A model generated the notes under the pieces. That model was not told where the DNA came from. It did no database searches and worked only from the letters and a program-made list of their open reading frames with translations. Of a stretch of 64,000 nt of DNA, positions 1 through 7,013 are shown piece by piece. Position numbers and translations under genes: made by a program. Positions within the stretch are counted from its first letter, which is position 1. Every line of letters begins with the position of its first letter. This DNA is from Ferranicluibacter rubi (GTDB lineage: Bacteria; Pseudomonadota; Alphaproteobacteria; Rhizobiales; Rhizobiaceae), in assembly GCF_011603255.1 (NCBI RefSeq), contig NZ_JAANCM010000003.1, positions 310,001 through 374,000 on the forward strand, read 5' to 3'.

Positions 1-1104
1 GCCCGAGCGTTCGGCATTTTGACTGGCCGTCGAGGCAGACCGACGCGCCTCTTCCGCACGCTTGGCGGCGTTGGAGACATTGACGGTGATTTGATCGAGC
101 GCTGCTGCCGTTTCCTCAAGGGACGCTGCCTGCTGCTCCGTGCGCCTGGAGAGATCCTCGGCGCTCTGGCTGATTTCGCGCGTCCCCATATCGATCTGGG
201 CAGTTGACCGGGCAACGGCGCCGAGCGTGTTCCGCATCTGGCTGAGAGCCACGTTCATCGTGCTGCGAAGGCTTTCGAAGTCGGATGCGAACGGCTGATC
301 AAGGCTGAACGAGAGGTCACCATTCGCAAGCTTCGTCAGGGCTTCGCCGATGGCACTCACGGCCTCCACCCGCTCGGTTACATCGGTCGCGAACTTGACG
401 ACCTTGGTGACCTTTCCCTTGGCATCGAGGATCGGGTTGTAGGACGCGTTGATGAAGATCGCCTTGCCGTTCTTGGCATATCGGGTGAATTCGGCAGACT
501 GCACCTCGCCGCGTCGCAGCGCGTCCCAGAACGCCTTGTATTCCGGCGACTGCGCGTAACCCGGCTCCACCAGAATGCTGTGCGGGCGCCCCTTGATCTC
601 ATCCATGCTGTAATTGATGGCTTTCAGGAAGTTGGCGTTCGCCGATACGATCTCTCCCTGCGTCGTAAATTCGATGACACCCTGAGAGCGGCTGATGGCA
701 ACCATCTGCGCTTGGTAATCCAGATTCTGCAGTCGTTCCCTAGCATTGCTCCATTCGACGACGAAGCCGGTCGTCTTCGCCCCGTTGGTCAGCGGCGTGA
801 CGATCAGATCGAAGGCCCGGTGGCCGATCCAGATCGTTGCCCGGTGCTGGGTCTTGAGAGCCGCGAGCATATTGCGCTGGTGAGACGGGTTCTTATGAAA
901 AATATCGATGTTGCTACCGATCAACTTGTCGAAATCGAACCGTGGCAGTTCCTTTTTCAGGTCGGGCCCCGCTTCCTTCAGCAGATCCGTCACCGCATTG
1001 TTCATGTAACGAATATTGAGATCGACATCCGCGATCATGATGTTCGCCGTAATCGACTTCATCGCTTCGCGCTGCATGCCAGCAATTTTCGATATCCCAA
1101 ACAC
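1..1104 (-). CDS. Methyl-accepting chemotaxis protein with two PAS domains (C-terminus outside window)
   Basis: Signal transducer that would feed the CheA/CheW complex. Only the first 368 residues are visible; the gene runs off the left edge. Reading the minus strand from a GTG at 1104 (preceded by GAGGG six bases upstream) gives a PAS-like domain at about residues 15-115 ('NIMIADVDLNIRYMNN'), a second PAS at about 130-240 ('NFLKAINYSMDEIKGRPHS', ending 'KFATDVTERVEA'), a HAMP-like stretch, then the start of the methylation helix ('DLSRRTEQQAASLEETAAA'). No transmembrane segment precedes the PAS domains, so it is probably a cytosolic receptor sensing an internal or redox cue. The signalling hairpin tip lies outside the window. 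The family call is firm; the ligand is unknown. Confidence 0.9.
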   Translation of the reverse strand, partial: MFGISKIAGMQREAMKSITANIMIADVDLNIRYMNNAVTDLLKEAGPDLKKELPRFDFDKLIGSNIDIFHKNPSHQRNMLAALKTQHRATIWIGHRAFDLIVTPLTNGAKTTGFVVEWSNARERLQNLDYQAQMVAISRSQGVIEFTTQGEIVSANANFLKAINYSMDEIKGRPHSILVEPGYAQSPEYKAFWDALRRGEVQSAEFTRYAKNGKAIFINASYNPILDAKGKVTKVVKFATDVTERVEAVSAIGEALTKLANGDLSFSLDQPFASDFESLRSTMNVALSQMRNTLGAVARSTAQIDMGTREISQSAEDLSRRTEQQAASLEETAAALDQITVNVSNAAKRAEEARRSASTASQNAERSG

Positions 1105-1583
1105 GTATTCACCCTCGTCAGTTTGCTTTGCGGACCACCAAGCAATCGCGACCCGAACTGTGGATGAGATTAAATAAAGATGCTTAAAATTTCGTTTTAT
1201 TTGAGAAGATATGAAATTAAGGAGTTTCCCCTCCAATATTTCGGGCTTTCATCATAGTAATATATGCGGAATATCTAATTAATACCCCTATTTTTAGGAT
1301 ATATTGTATCAGTACGCTTTGCCATCGCGCTGACATGAATTCAAGACAGCTTTTCCATACGAAAAGTAGTCACCTGCATTTCGAGGACATCACAGTTCGT
1401 CTAACGGACGTCATAGGTACGTTCGGCTAGACGGTGATGGAAAGGCCATTGTTTGGGCGTGAATGCGCTCAGCAGCAAGCCTGCGCTTGTCGCCGCATGT
1501 GGTGCAGGCTGTCAGGGTTCAAGAACGGCAAGCTCCAGCTCTAACCGCTGAACACGCTCGCCTTCGCTCCCGCAAAAGACGCA
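1105..1583. other. Intergenic region, AT-rich, no supported gene
   Basis: This stretch between the chemotaxis receptor and the SyrB-like pair is AT-rich at about 1160-1320, which fits a promoter region for the receptor. I see no convincing reading frame with a ribosome-binding site. The only coding-like patch is 1512-1583, which continues the frame of the neighbouring gene past its TAG stop for 23 codons (see findings). Confidence 0.5.
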
Positions 1584-2189
1584 CTAATCCAAGAATCGCT
1601 CCAGCATTTTCTCAAGACAGTGATTTTCTTCCGTAAGTCTTTCTACAAGAAGCCTTTTGAGCTCTCTATTCTCACTCTCGAGAGCCGCCAATTGCCGTCG
1701 CGAAACTGGCTCTGCTGACAGTGCAGGTTCGCTGCCATCCCGAGATACGAACATTGGACCATGCTGGTGGTCCTCGGGTCTCGGCTCGCCATCCGATCCA
1801 TGCTCAAGGACACGATGTTCTGACGCGGGTGAGGCTATCTCTTCGCTTTGCGTGTGCACAGCTTCCAGAATGCGGCCGCGTCTTTCACCACCAACATCGC
1901 TCGTCAACGACGGCTCTGCTAACGAGGCTGGTCGGCCGCCGATCTCGACGTCCGCCGCAACGAGATCCTTGTTTGGCATGTGATGTTCGGCCGGATGCTG
2001 GCCGCCGCCGTTGTTTATGTCGGCAACGTCGCTCCGCACCTCAGGGGGAAGATCATATTCGATCTCGCTTGTGAGCTTGGTGAAGTCTACAGCTCCCCAT
2101 ATCGACGTCTTCGGCGACGATTTCTGGCGCCGACCGCCTTTGTATTCCACCACAAAATTAGGTTGGGTTTTTCGCATGACGCGTGTCAA
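1584..2189 (-). CDS. SyrB-like regulator / coiled-coil protein, second gene of pair
   Basis: A 201-residue protein of unproven function. The N-terminus is basic ('KTQPNFVVEYKGGRRQ', then 'SSPKTSIWGAVD'), the middle is acidic and low in complexity, and the last 45 residues form a probable coiled coil ('LAALESENRELKRLLVERL'). That tail resembles the end of the gene just upstream ('EEENQRLRRLLGEKLRAEN'), so the two may oligomerise. The start overlaps the previous stop by four bases (ATGA at 2186-2189), which indicates translational coupling. Base composition is a little lower in GC than the neighbours. Proteins with this 'FVVE-K...R-PSIWG' start sit beside SyrB genes in rhizobia as far as I recall. 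A DNA-binding role is inferred, not shown. Confidence 0.6.
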   Translation of the reverse strand: MTRVMRKTQPNFVVEYKGGRRQKSSPKTSIWGAVDFTKLTSEIEYDLPPEVRSDVADINNGGGQHPAEHHMPNKDLVAADVEIGGRPASLAEPSLTSDVGGERRGRILEAVHTQSEEIASPASEHRVLEHGSDGEPRPEDHQHGPMFVSRDGSEPALSAEPVSRRQLAALESENRELKRLLVERLTEENHCLEKMLERFLD

Positions 2190-2692
2190 TCCAGTTCGAG
2201 GCGTCGACGCAGTTCGGCGTTCTCCGCCCGAAGCTTCTCGCCGAGCAACCGACGCAGTCTCTGGTTCTCTTCTTCAAGCTTGATGAGTTCGGCCAGTTCG
2301 CTCCCGACCGAGGCCGGTGGTGTAGCGGATGGCGAGGATACCGAAGGTACTGAGGATGCCGAGAGCGTTGAGGAGACGTCTGCGGGCTTTTCTGCACGCT
2401 TCCATTGGTAATAGGTCTGATCCGAGATTCCGACGGCTTCAACGGCAGCCTTCAGCGAAAGACCGTCCTTTGCAAGGCTGTCTTCGATGCGGCGAATCTT
2501 TTCCGCGCGTTCCGAGGGCGTGTGACGCCGGATCTGGCGCGTGACGGGCTTTTCGCTCGGGACCTTCTTGGGTGTCCTTTTCCGGGCTTTACGGCCGCCG
2601 TCATCTGATGGCTGTACGTCCGTGTCCTGCACATCCCCGGATACGTCAGTCGGTGCATTCTGATGTTCGTCGCCAATCATGGCACTCTCCAA
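2186..2692 (-). CDS. syrB: SyrB-like transcriptional regulator
   Basis: A 168-residue protein resembling SyrB, a regulator of symbiotic/exopolysaccharide genes described in Sinorhizobium meliloti. Residues 1-35 are acidic and disordered, 35-60 are Lys/Arg-rich ('GGRKARKRTPKKVPSEKP'), and 62-100 hold a helix-turn-helix of the IS3-OrfA/HTH_Tnp type ('AVGISDQTYYQWKRAEKP'). A Ser/Pro/Ala linker follows, then a leucine-rich coiled coil at 130-168 ('ENQRLRRLLGEKLRAEN'). No transposase catalytic partner or terminal inverted repeats are nearby, so this is a domesticated regulator rather than an insertion sequence. It is first of a two-gene unit. The family call is good; the target genes here are unknown. 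Confidence 0.75.
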   Translation of the reverse strand: MESAMIGDEHQNAPTDVSGDVQDTDVQPSDDGGRKARKRTPKKVPSEKPVTRQIRRHTPSERAEKIRRIEDSLAKDGLSLKAAVEAVGISDQTYYQWKRAEKPADVSSTLSASSVPSVSSPSATPPASVGSELAELIKLEEENQRLRRLLGEKLRAENAELRRRLELD

Positions 2693-2964
2693 TTACAGCG
2701 CAGTCAAGCTTATCTGCTAGCGGTAACATGCAAGTAGAGCAAGGTTGCTCCGTTGAAAGAAGCGTTTATTGACGGCCACTATAAAATTGCGCGTGTTCAC
2801 CTTGAGCGATCGGGCATCGTCTCCACGACGGCGTTCGCCCAGCGCGTCTCGATGCAGATGCGTGTGCTGATGCGCTCATTCCGCGCCTGATCTCCGTATC
2901 GACCGCCACGAGCGATAAAATTTGACCAAACCGTCTTGACCGTCCATCGCGTATTCCGGCATAC

Positions 2965-2982
2965 GTAACTAAATAACGTTAC
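2965..2982. promoter_or_regulatory. Palindrome upstream of cobW-family gene, possible Zur-type operator
   Basis: GTAAC at 2965-2969 and GTTAC at 2978-2982 form an inverted repeat separated by eight A/T-rich bases, 20 bases ahead of the preferred ATG. Zinc-uptake regulators (Zur) bind short AT-rich palindromes ahead of COG0523 GTPase genes in many proteobacteria, and both downstream genes belong to that physiology. The match to a rhizobial Zur consensus is not verified. Confidence 0.4.
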
Positions 2983-3002
2983 AAAACTGGATGGACGCGA
3001 TT

Positions 3003-4208
3003 ATGGCCAAGAAACTTCCTGTCACGGTTCTCTCCGGCTTCCTTGGAGCCGGCAAGACGACGGTGTTGAACCACATCCTTTCCAACCGTCAGGGGCTGCG
3101 CGTTGCGCTGATCGTCAACGACATGAGCGAGGTCAACATTGACGCCGCGCTGGTGCGTGACGGCGGGGCGAACCTGTCGCGCACGGAAGAGCAGCTTGTG
3201 GAGATGACCAATGGCTGCATCTGCTGCACGCTTCGCGACGACCTGTTGAAGGAAGTGCGGGCGCTCGCCGAACAGGGGCGGTTCGACTATCTGCTGATCG
3301 AATCCACCGGCATCGCAGAACCCTTGCCCGTCGCCACCACCTTCGACTTTCGCGACGAGGACGGCCGTAGCCTGTCGGACGTGGCACAGCTCGACACCAT
3401 GGTGACGGTGGTCAGTGCCGCAAGTCTGCTGGCCGATTACAGCTCCGCCGATTTCCTCGCCGATCGCGGCGACACGGCGGGCGAAGGCGATAACCGCACC
3501 GTCATCGATCTTCTGGTCGAACAGATCGAGTTCGCGGACGTGGTGGTGCTGAACAAGGTGAGCACCGCCACCGCGGAAGACCGCGATGCGGCCCGCAAGA
3601 TCATCACCGCCCTCAATCCCGATGCGAAGCTGATCGAAACCGATTTTGGTCAGGTCGATCTCAACGATGTGCTGGGCACGGGTCGCTTCGACCTTGCGAA
3701 GGCCGAACAGCATCCGCTCTGGTTCAAGGAGTTGCACGGTTTCAAGGACCATGTTCCGGAAACGGAGGAATACGGCATCCGCTCGTTCGTCTACCGCGCG
3801 CGCCGTCCCTTCGATCCCACACGCTTCCAGCGCTTCATCGACCGCGCGTGGCCGGGCGTCGTCCGGGCGAAGGGCTTCTTCTGGCTCGCGACGCGTCCCG
3901 ACCATGTCGGCGAGATCAGCCAGGCCGGTGCGCTCGTCCGAACAAGCCGGATGGGGGCGTGGTGGTCCGCCGTACCGAAGGCGCAATGGCCACGCGACCC
4001 CGGCTTCCTGCAGATGATGGAACCGTATCTCGACCCGACCTGGGGCGACCGGCGTCAGGAGATCGTGTTCATCGGCGCGGATCCGATGGACGAGACGACG
4101 ATCCGCGCCGATCTCGATGCGTGCCTGGTTGATGCTGAGACGTTCTGTCCAAGCCTTTGGCGAAAGCTGGCCGATCCCTTCACGCCTTGGGAACGCAAGG
4201 CATCCTGA
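3003..4208 (+). CDS. CobW/COG0523-family GTP-binding metallochaperone (zinc-type)
   Basis: G3E-family GTPase of 401 residues, thought to deliver a metal (here probably zinc) to client proteins. The P-loop 'GFLGAGKTT' is at residues 12-20, the metal-binding 'CICC' motif at 72-75, the switch/Walker B region '[11 protein letters not shown]' around 97-107 and the guanine-specificity motif 'NKV' near 180. The C-terminal CobW_C domain ends in '[15 protein letters not shown]'. An ATG four codons upstream (2991) is possible. I prefer 3003 because GGATGGA lies seven bases ahead and homologues begin M[11 protein letters not shown]. It is followed by the secreted zinc chaperone AztD 71 bases downstream, which points to zinc-starvation physiology rather than cobalamin synthesis. 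Confidence 0.9.
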   Translation: MAKKLPVTVLSGFLGAGKTTVLNHILSNRQGLRVALIVNDMSEVNIDAALVRDGGANLSRTEEQLVEMTNGCICCTLRDDLLKEVRALAEQGRFDYLLIESTGIAEPLPVATTFDFRDEDGRSLSDVAQLDTMVTVVSAASLLADYSSADFLADRGDTAGEGDNRTVIDLLVEQIEFADVVVLNKVSTATAEDRDAARKIITALNPDAKLIETDFGQVDLNDVLGTGRFDLAKAEQHPLWFKELHGFKDHVPETEEYGIRSFVYRARRPFDPTRFQRFIDRAWPGVVRAKGFFWLATRPDHVGEISQAGALVRTSRMGAWWSAVPKAQWPRDPGFLQMMEPYLDPTWGDRRQEIVFIGADPMDETTIRADLDACLVDAETFCPSLWRKLADPFTPWERKAS

Positions 4209-4279
4209 GCAACGGAAAGCCCGCATTCCCTCAGCCCGAGACGCCATCCCGACCCTATCCGTATTACAGGAGATATCCG

Positions 4280-5509
4280 ATGTTCCGCTCCCGCAAAGCC
4301 ATGTTTCTGGCCACCACCCTTCTCGCGACCCTCGCCGCACCGCTTGCGCTTCGTGCCGAGGAAGAGAAAAGCGAGAGCTGGCGGCTCTTCGTCGCCGATC
4401 ACACACAGCCGGTCGTTCGCGCGATCGACCTTGGTACCGACAAAGAGATCGGCCGCTTCGATCTGAAGGGCTATGCAGCACTTTCGCTCAGCGATAGCGG
4501 CCGCACCGTCTTTGCCATCCAGGGCGACCAGAATGTCGTCAACGTCATCGATACCGGCATCGCGCTCTCCGACCATGGCGAGCACCGCGACATCGAGGTC
4601 GGGGACACCAAGCTGCTGGACACTGCGATCAGCGGCGAAAAACCGGGCCATGTCGTGACGCGTGGCGACAGGGTGGCGGTGTTTTACGACCGTGGCGGCA
4701 AGGCCGATCTCGTGACCGAAAGCGGGTTGCTGGAGGGCAAGGTCGATCTGAAAACGTTCGACACGACGGCCGCACATCATGGCGTTGCCGTGCCGATGGG
4801 CCGTCATCTCCTCGTCTCCGTGCCGGACACCACGGCATCCGTCAAGGAGGGCGAACTGCCACCGCGCCTCGGCCTGCGCGTGCTCGACGAGGAGGGCCGA
4901 CAGGTGGGCGATGTCGCGACATGCACGGGGCTGCACGGTGAAGCGACATCCGCGCGCCTCGTCGCCTTCGGTTGCGCAGAAGGCGTGCTGATCGCGCAGC
5001 CGGGCGGCATCGACGGACCGAAACTCGACATGCTGCCCTATGGAAAGGATCTGCCGGAGGGCAAGGTTTCCACCTTGCTCGGGGGCACGTCCATGCAGTT
5101 CTTCCTCGGCAATTACGGAGAGGACAAGGTGGTGCTGATCGAGCCCGGTGCCGAGACGCCCTATCGTCTGATCGAGCTTCCCCTGCGGCGCATCGATTTC
5201 GCGCTCGACCCTGCCCATCCGCGCAATGCCTATATCCTGACGGAGGATGGCAGGCTTCATCTCCTCGATGTCGTTGATGGCGCCATCACGAGGTCGGCGG
5301 CGGTCACCGAGCCCTACAGCAAGGACGGCCATTGGCGCGATGCGCGACCGCGCCTTGCGGTGGCCGGCGACCACATCGCCATCACCGACCCGCGTCACGG
5401 CCTCGTGCGGTTGATCGATGTTGAGACATTCAAGGAGGTCCGCACGATCCCGGTCGAAGGCCAGCCGTTTGCGGTGGTGGCCGCTGGTGGTTCGGGCGCG
5501 ACACATTAG
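4280..5509 (+). CDS. aztD: Periplasmic zinc metallochaperone AztD-like
   Basis: 409-residue secreted beta-propeller protein resembling AztD, which passes zinc to the periplasmic binding protein of the AztABC importer. A signal peptide is evident at residues 1-27 ('FLATTLLATLAAPLALRA'). The mature protein begins with an acidic stretch, then repeated propeller blades ('LFVADHTQPVVRAIDL', 'FFLGNYGEDKVVLIEPG', 'AYILTEDGRLHLLDV'). Clusters of His/Asp such as 'DHGEHRDIE' and 'AAHHGVAV' could ligate zinc. The ATG at 4280 has AGGAG seven bases upstream; an extended upstream frame lacks such a site and would disrupt the signal peptide. It is transcribed with the CobW-type gene. aztABC is not in the window, so the transporter partner must lie elsewhere. 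Confidence 0.8.
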   Translation: MFRSRKAMFLATTLLATLAAPLALRAEEEKSESWRLFVADHTQPVVRAIDLGTDKEIGRFDLKGYAALSLSDSGRTVFAIQGDQNVVNVIDTGIALSDHGEHRDIEVGDTKLLDTAISGEKPGHVVTRGDRVAVFYDRGGKADLVTESGLLEGKVDLKTFDTTAAHHGVAVPMGRHLLVSVPDTTASVKEGELPPRLGLRVLDEEGRQVGDVATCTGLHGEATSARLVAFGCAEGVLIAQPGGIDGPKLDMLPYGKDLPEGKVSTLLGGTSMQFFLGNYGEDKVVLIEPGAETPYRLIELPLRRIDFALDPAHPRNAYILTEDGRLHLLDVVDGAITRSAAVTEPYSKDGHWRDARPRLAVAGDHIAITDPRHGLVRLIDVETFKEVRTIPVEGQPFAVVAAGGSGATH

Positions 5510-5538
5510 CTTCCGAAGGTCTCCCTCGCGACTGCAAT

Positions 5539-5565
5539 CCGCTCAGGAGGCCCGTTCCTGAGCGG
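5539..5565. terminator. Hairpin between convergent genes
   Basis: A perfect 10-bp stem (CCGCTCAGGA with TCCTGAGCGG) around a seven-base loop lies 30 bases after the aztD stop and between convergent transcription units. It lacks a clear U-tract on either strand, so efficient factor-independent termination is uncertain. It may act as a bidirectional terminator or mRNA-stabilising structure. Confidence 0.5.
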
Positions 5566-5656
5566 AAAGCGCGAACGTCCAGACATCTTCGTCATCCGGG
5601 AAGCTGGAGGCCCAGGAGCGGGGATGGGCAAGACCTACTTCGGTACTGTCATCCCA

Positions 5657-5896
5657 TCATCGCCACGTATTTCCATCGGTCGAACCGCAGCCGTAAGGCG
5701 GGGGCACGTTACCAAATGTGACATGAAGCTTGTCGCAGCCCCATTTGCTCAACGATGCCGGCAGGCGGCTGTTGATCTCGATACCGACCTCGTCATAGGG
5801 CGAACTCGTGTTCGAAACATACCGGTACCAGCGTAGACCGATAAATGCCGTGGCCGCGAGGACAGCGACCAGAACGACTGAGATGAGTTTGCGCAT
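5657..5896 (-). CDS. Small membrane-anchored or exported protein, unknown function
   Basis: 79-residue protein beginning at an ATG (5896) with AAGGA six bases upstream. Residues 1-25 form one hydrophobic segment ('KLISVVLVAVLAATAFIGL'), an inner-membrane anchor or uncleaved signal. The remainder is a compact periplasmic-type tail with two cysteines ('KWGCDKLH', 'PPPYGCGS') that could form a disulfide. The stop of the upstream phosphatase lies 10 bases before this start, so the two are probably co-transcribed. I do not recognise the family. Confidence 0.65.
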   Translation of the reverse strand: MRKLISVVLVAVLAATAFIGLRWYRYVSNTSSPYDEVGIEINSRLPASLSKWGCDKLHVTFGNVPPPYGCGSTDGNTWR

Positions 5897-5906
5897 AGGG
5901 AATCCT

Positions 5907-6665
5907 TTATTCGGGTCGCCACTCGCCAATGCGTATGGCACCCTCTTCCGTCAGCTCGGTGCAGAGGAAGTGTGAAAGTTCATCGTCCCGGATGACGGCG
6001 GCGCTCAGCCGGCCGGATCGGTAGGCTCCCGTGTCCAGTGCGATGCGATTGGAATGAATTTCGGGTCGCAGCGATGCTGTGATCGTGTGGCCATGCAGGA
6101 CGATATGGCGAAACACATCCAGGTGATCGAGAAAGCCGGCCCTGATCCAGCGCAAGTCATATTCATCCTGGTCAATCAACTCGATGCCGGGGCGTATTCC
6201 GGCATGAACGAAACAGAAGCGGCCGATCTCCTTGAATGTCAGAGCGTTTTCCAGCACATCGACATGGTGCGGAAAGTCACGGCGGATGTCGGCGGCGATA
6301 TTTGCAAGATCGGGCACCGGCCGGTCGGAATATGCGCTCAGAGTGGCGACGCCTCCCCAGTCCAGCCAGTTGACGGCATCCTCGGATGTGAGGGTGCCAC
6401 GCAGAAGCTCCCGCAGGAAGAAATCATGATTGCCCAGAATGAGCCGGGAGCCCGGATAGAGGTCCAGTGTCGCACGGACCTGATCGATGACCTTGGGACT
6501 GTCGGGCCCGCGATCGATGAGGTCGCCCAGGAAGATCACTACCGGCTTCGAACCATGGACCGCCGCGTCTTCTGCGATAGAGGCAAGCATGACATCAAGA
6601 AGATCGGCGCGTCCGTGGATATCGGCGATCGCATAGATATTGGAGGGTAGGCTCTCTGTCGTCAT
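5907..6665 (-). CDS. PPP-family metallophosphoesterase (serine/threonine phosphatase-like)
   Basis: 252-residue cytosolic phosphatase of the PPP/bis(5'-nucleosyl)-tetraphosphatase type with the canonical dinuclear-metal motifs 'ADIHGR' (about 15-20), 'GDLIDRGPDS' (46-55) and 'GNHD' (79-82), followed by metal-binding histidines in 'FVHAGIRPG' and 'VLHGHTI'. Length and motif spacing match small bacterial PPP phosphatases such as PrpA/PrpE or ApaH-like proteins. The substrate (phosphoprotein or dinucleotide polyphosphate) cannot be told from sequence. A GTG one codon upstream is an alternative start. It is the first gene of a short unit with the small membrane protein. Confidence 0.85.
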   Translation of the reverse strand: MTTESLPSNIYAIADIHGRADLLDVMLASIAEDAAVHGSKPVVIFLGDLIDRGPDSPKVIDQVRATLDLYPGSRLILGNHDFFLRELLRGTLTSEDAVNWLDWGGVATLSAYSDRPVPDLANIAADIRRDFPHHVDVLENALTFKEIGRFCFVHAGIRPGIELIDQDEYDLRWIRAGFLDHLDVFRHIVLHGHTITASLRPEIHSNRIALDTGAYRSGRLSAAVIRDDELSHFLCTELTEEGAIRIGEWRPE

Positions 6666-6668
6666 CAC

Positions 6669-7013
6669 TCTCTTGCCTGCTGGAAAACACGGTTGCGTGA
6701 CATCACCCTGCCGTTTGCACGGAGCCGGACCTTGGACGAGGACGAGACCAAAGCGACGCCATCCGGGGTGGCAACGTCCTATAAGCCACCCTCCCCCGAC
6801 GCGCCATCAAAACCGAATGCCGTCGTAATGTCCTCCCGTGTTACGTGGCACGATAAATGCGGCTCGACGGCACGTCCCACAAAGGAAGGCGACATGCCAT
6901 AACGTCCGGGTCCTTCGCTGAAGCGCAGCCCGCAGGAGCCCTTACCGACCCCCGCTGAAGTCAACCAGCATATCGGGCAGCAACGCTTTATCTGGATCGC
7001 CTACCAACGGATT
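6669..7013. other. Intergenic region with a sigma-54-like element, no supported gene
   Basis: 345 bases between the phosphatase promoter and the end of the glycosidase operon. A sequence close to the RpoN consensus (TGGCACG-N4-ATGC, 6846-6860) reads rightward on the plus strand although no plus-strand gene follows. Short frames here lack ribosome-binding sites and family resemblance. The left part should contain the promoter of the phosphatase unit. Confidence 0.4.

Noticed and set aside
2186-2692. Possible insertion-sequence OrfA because of its HTH
   Set aside because: No OrfB/DDE transposase, frameshift signal or terminal inverted repeats are nearby; overall layout matches SyrB-type regulators.
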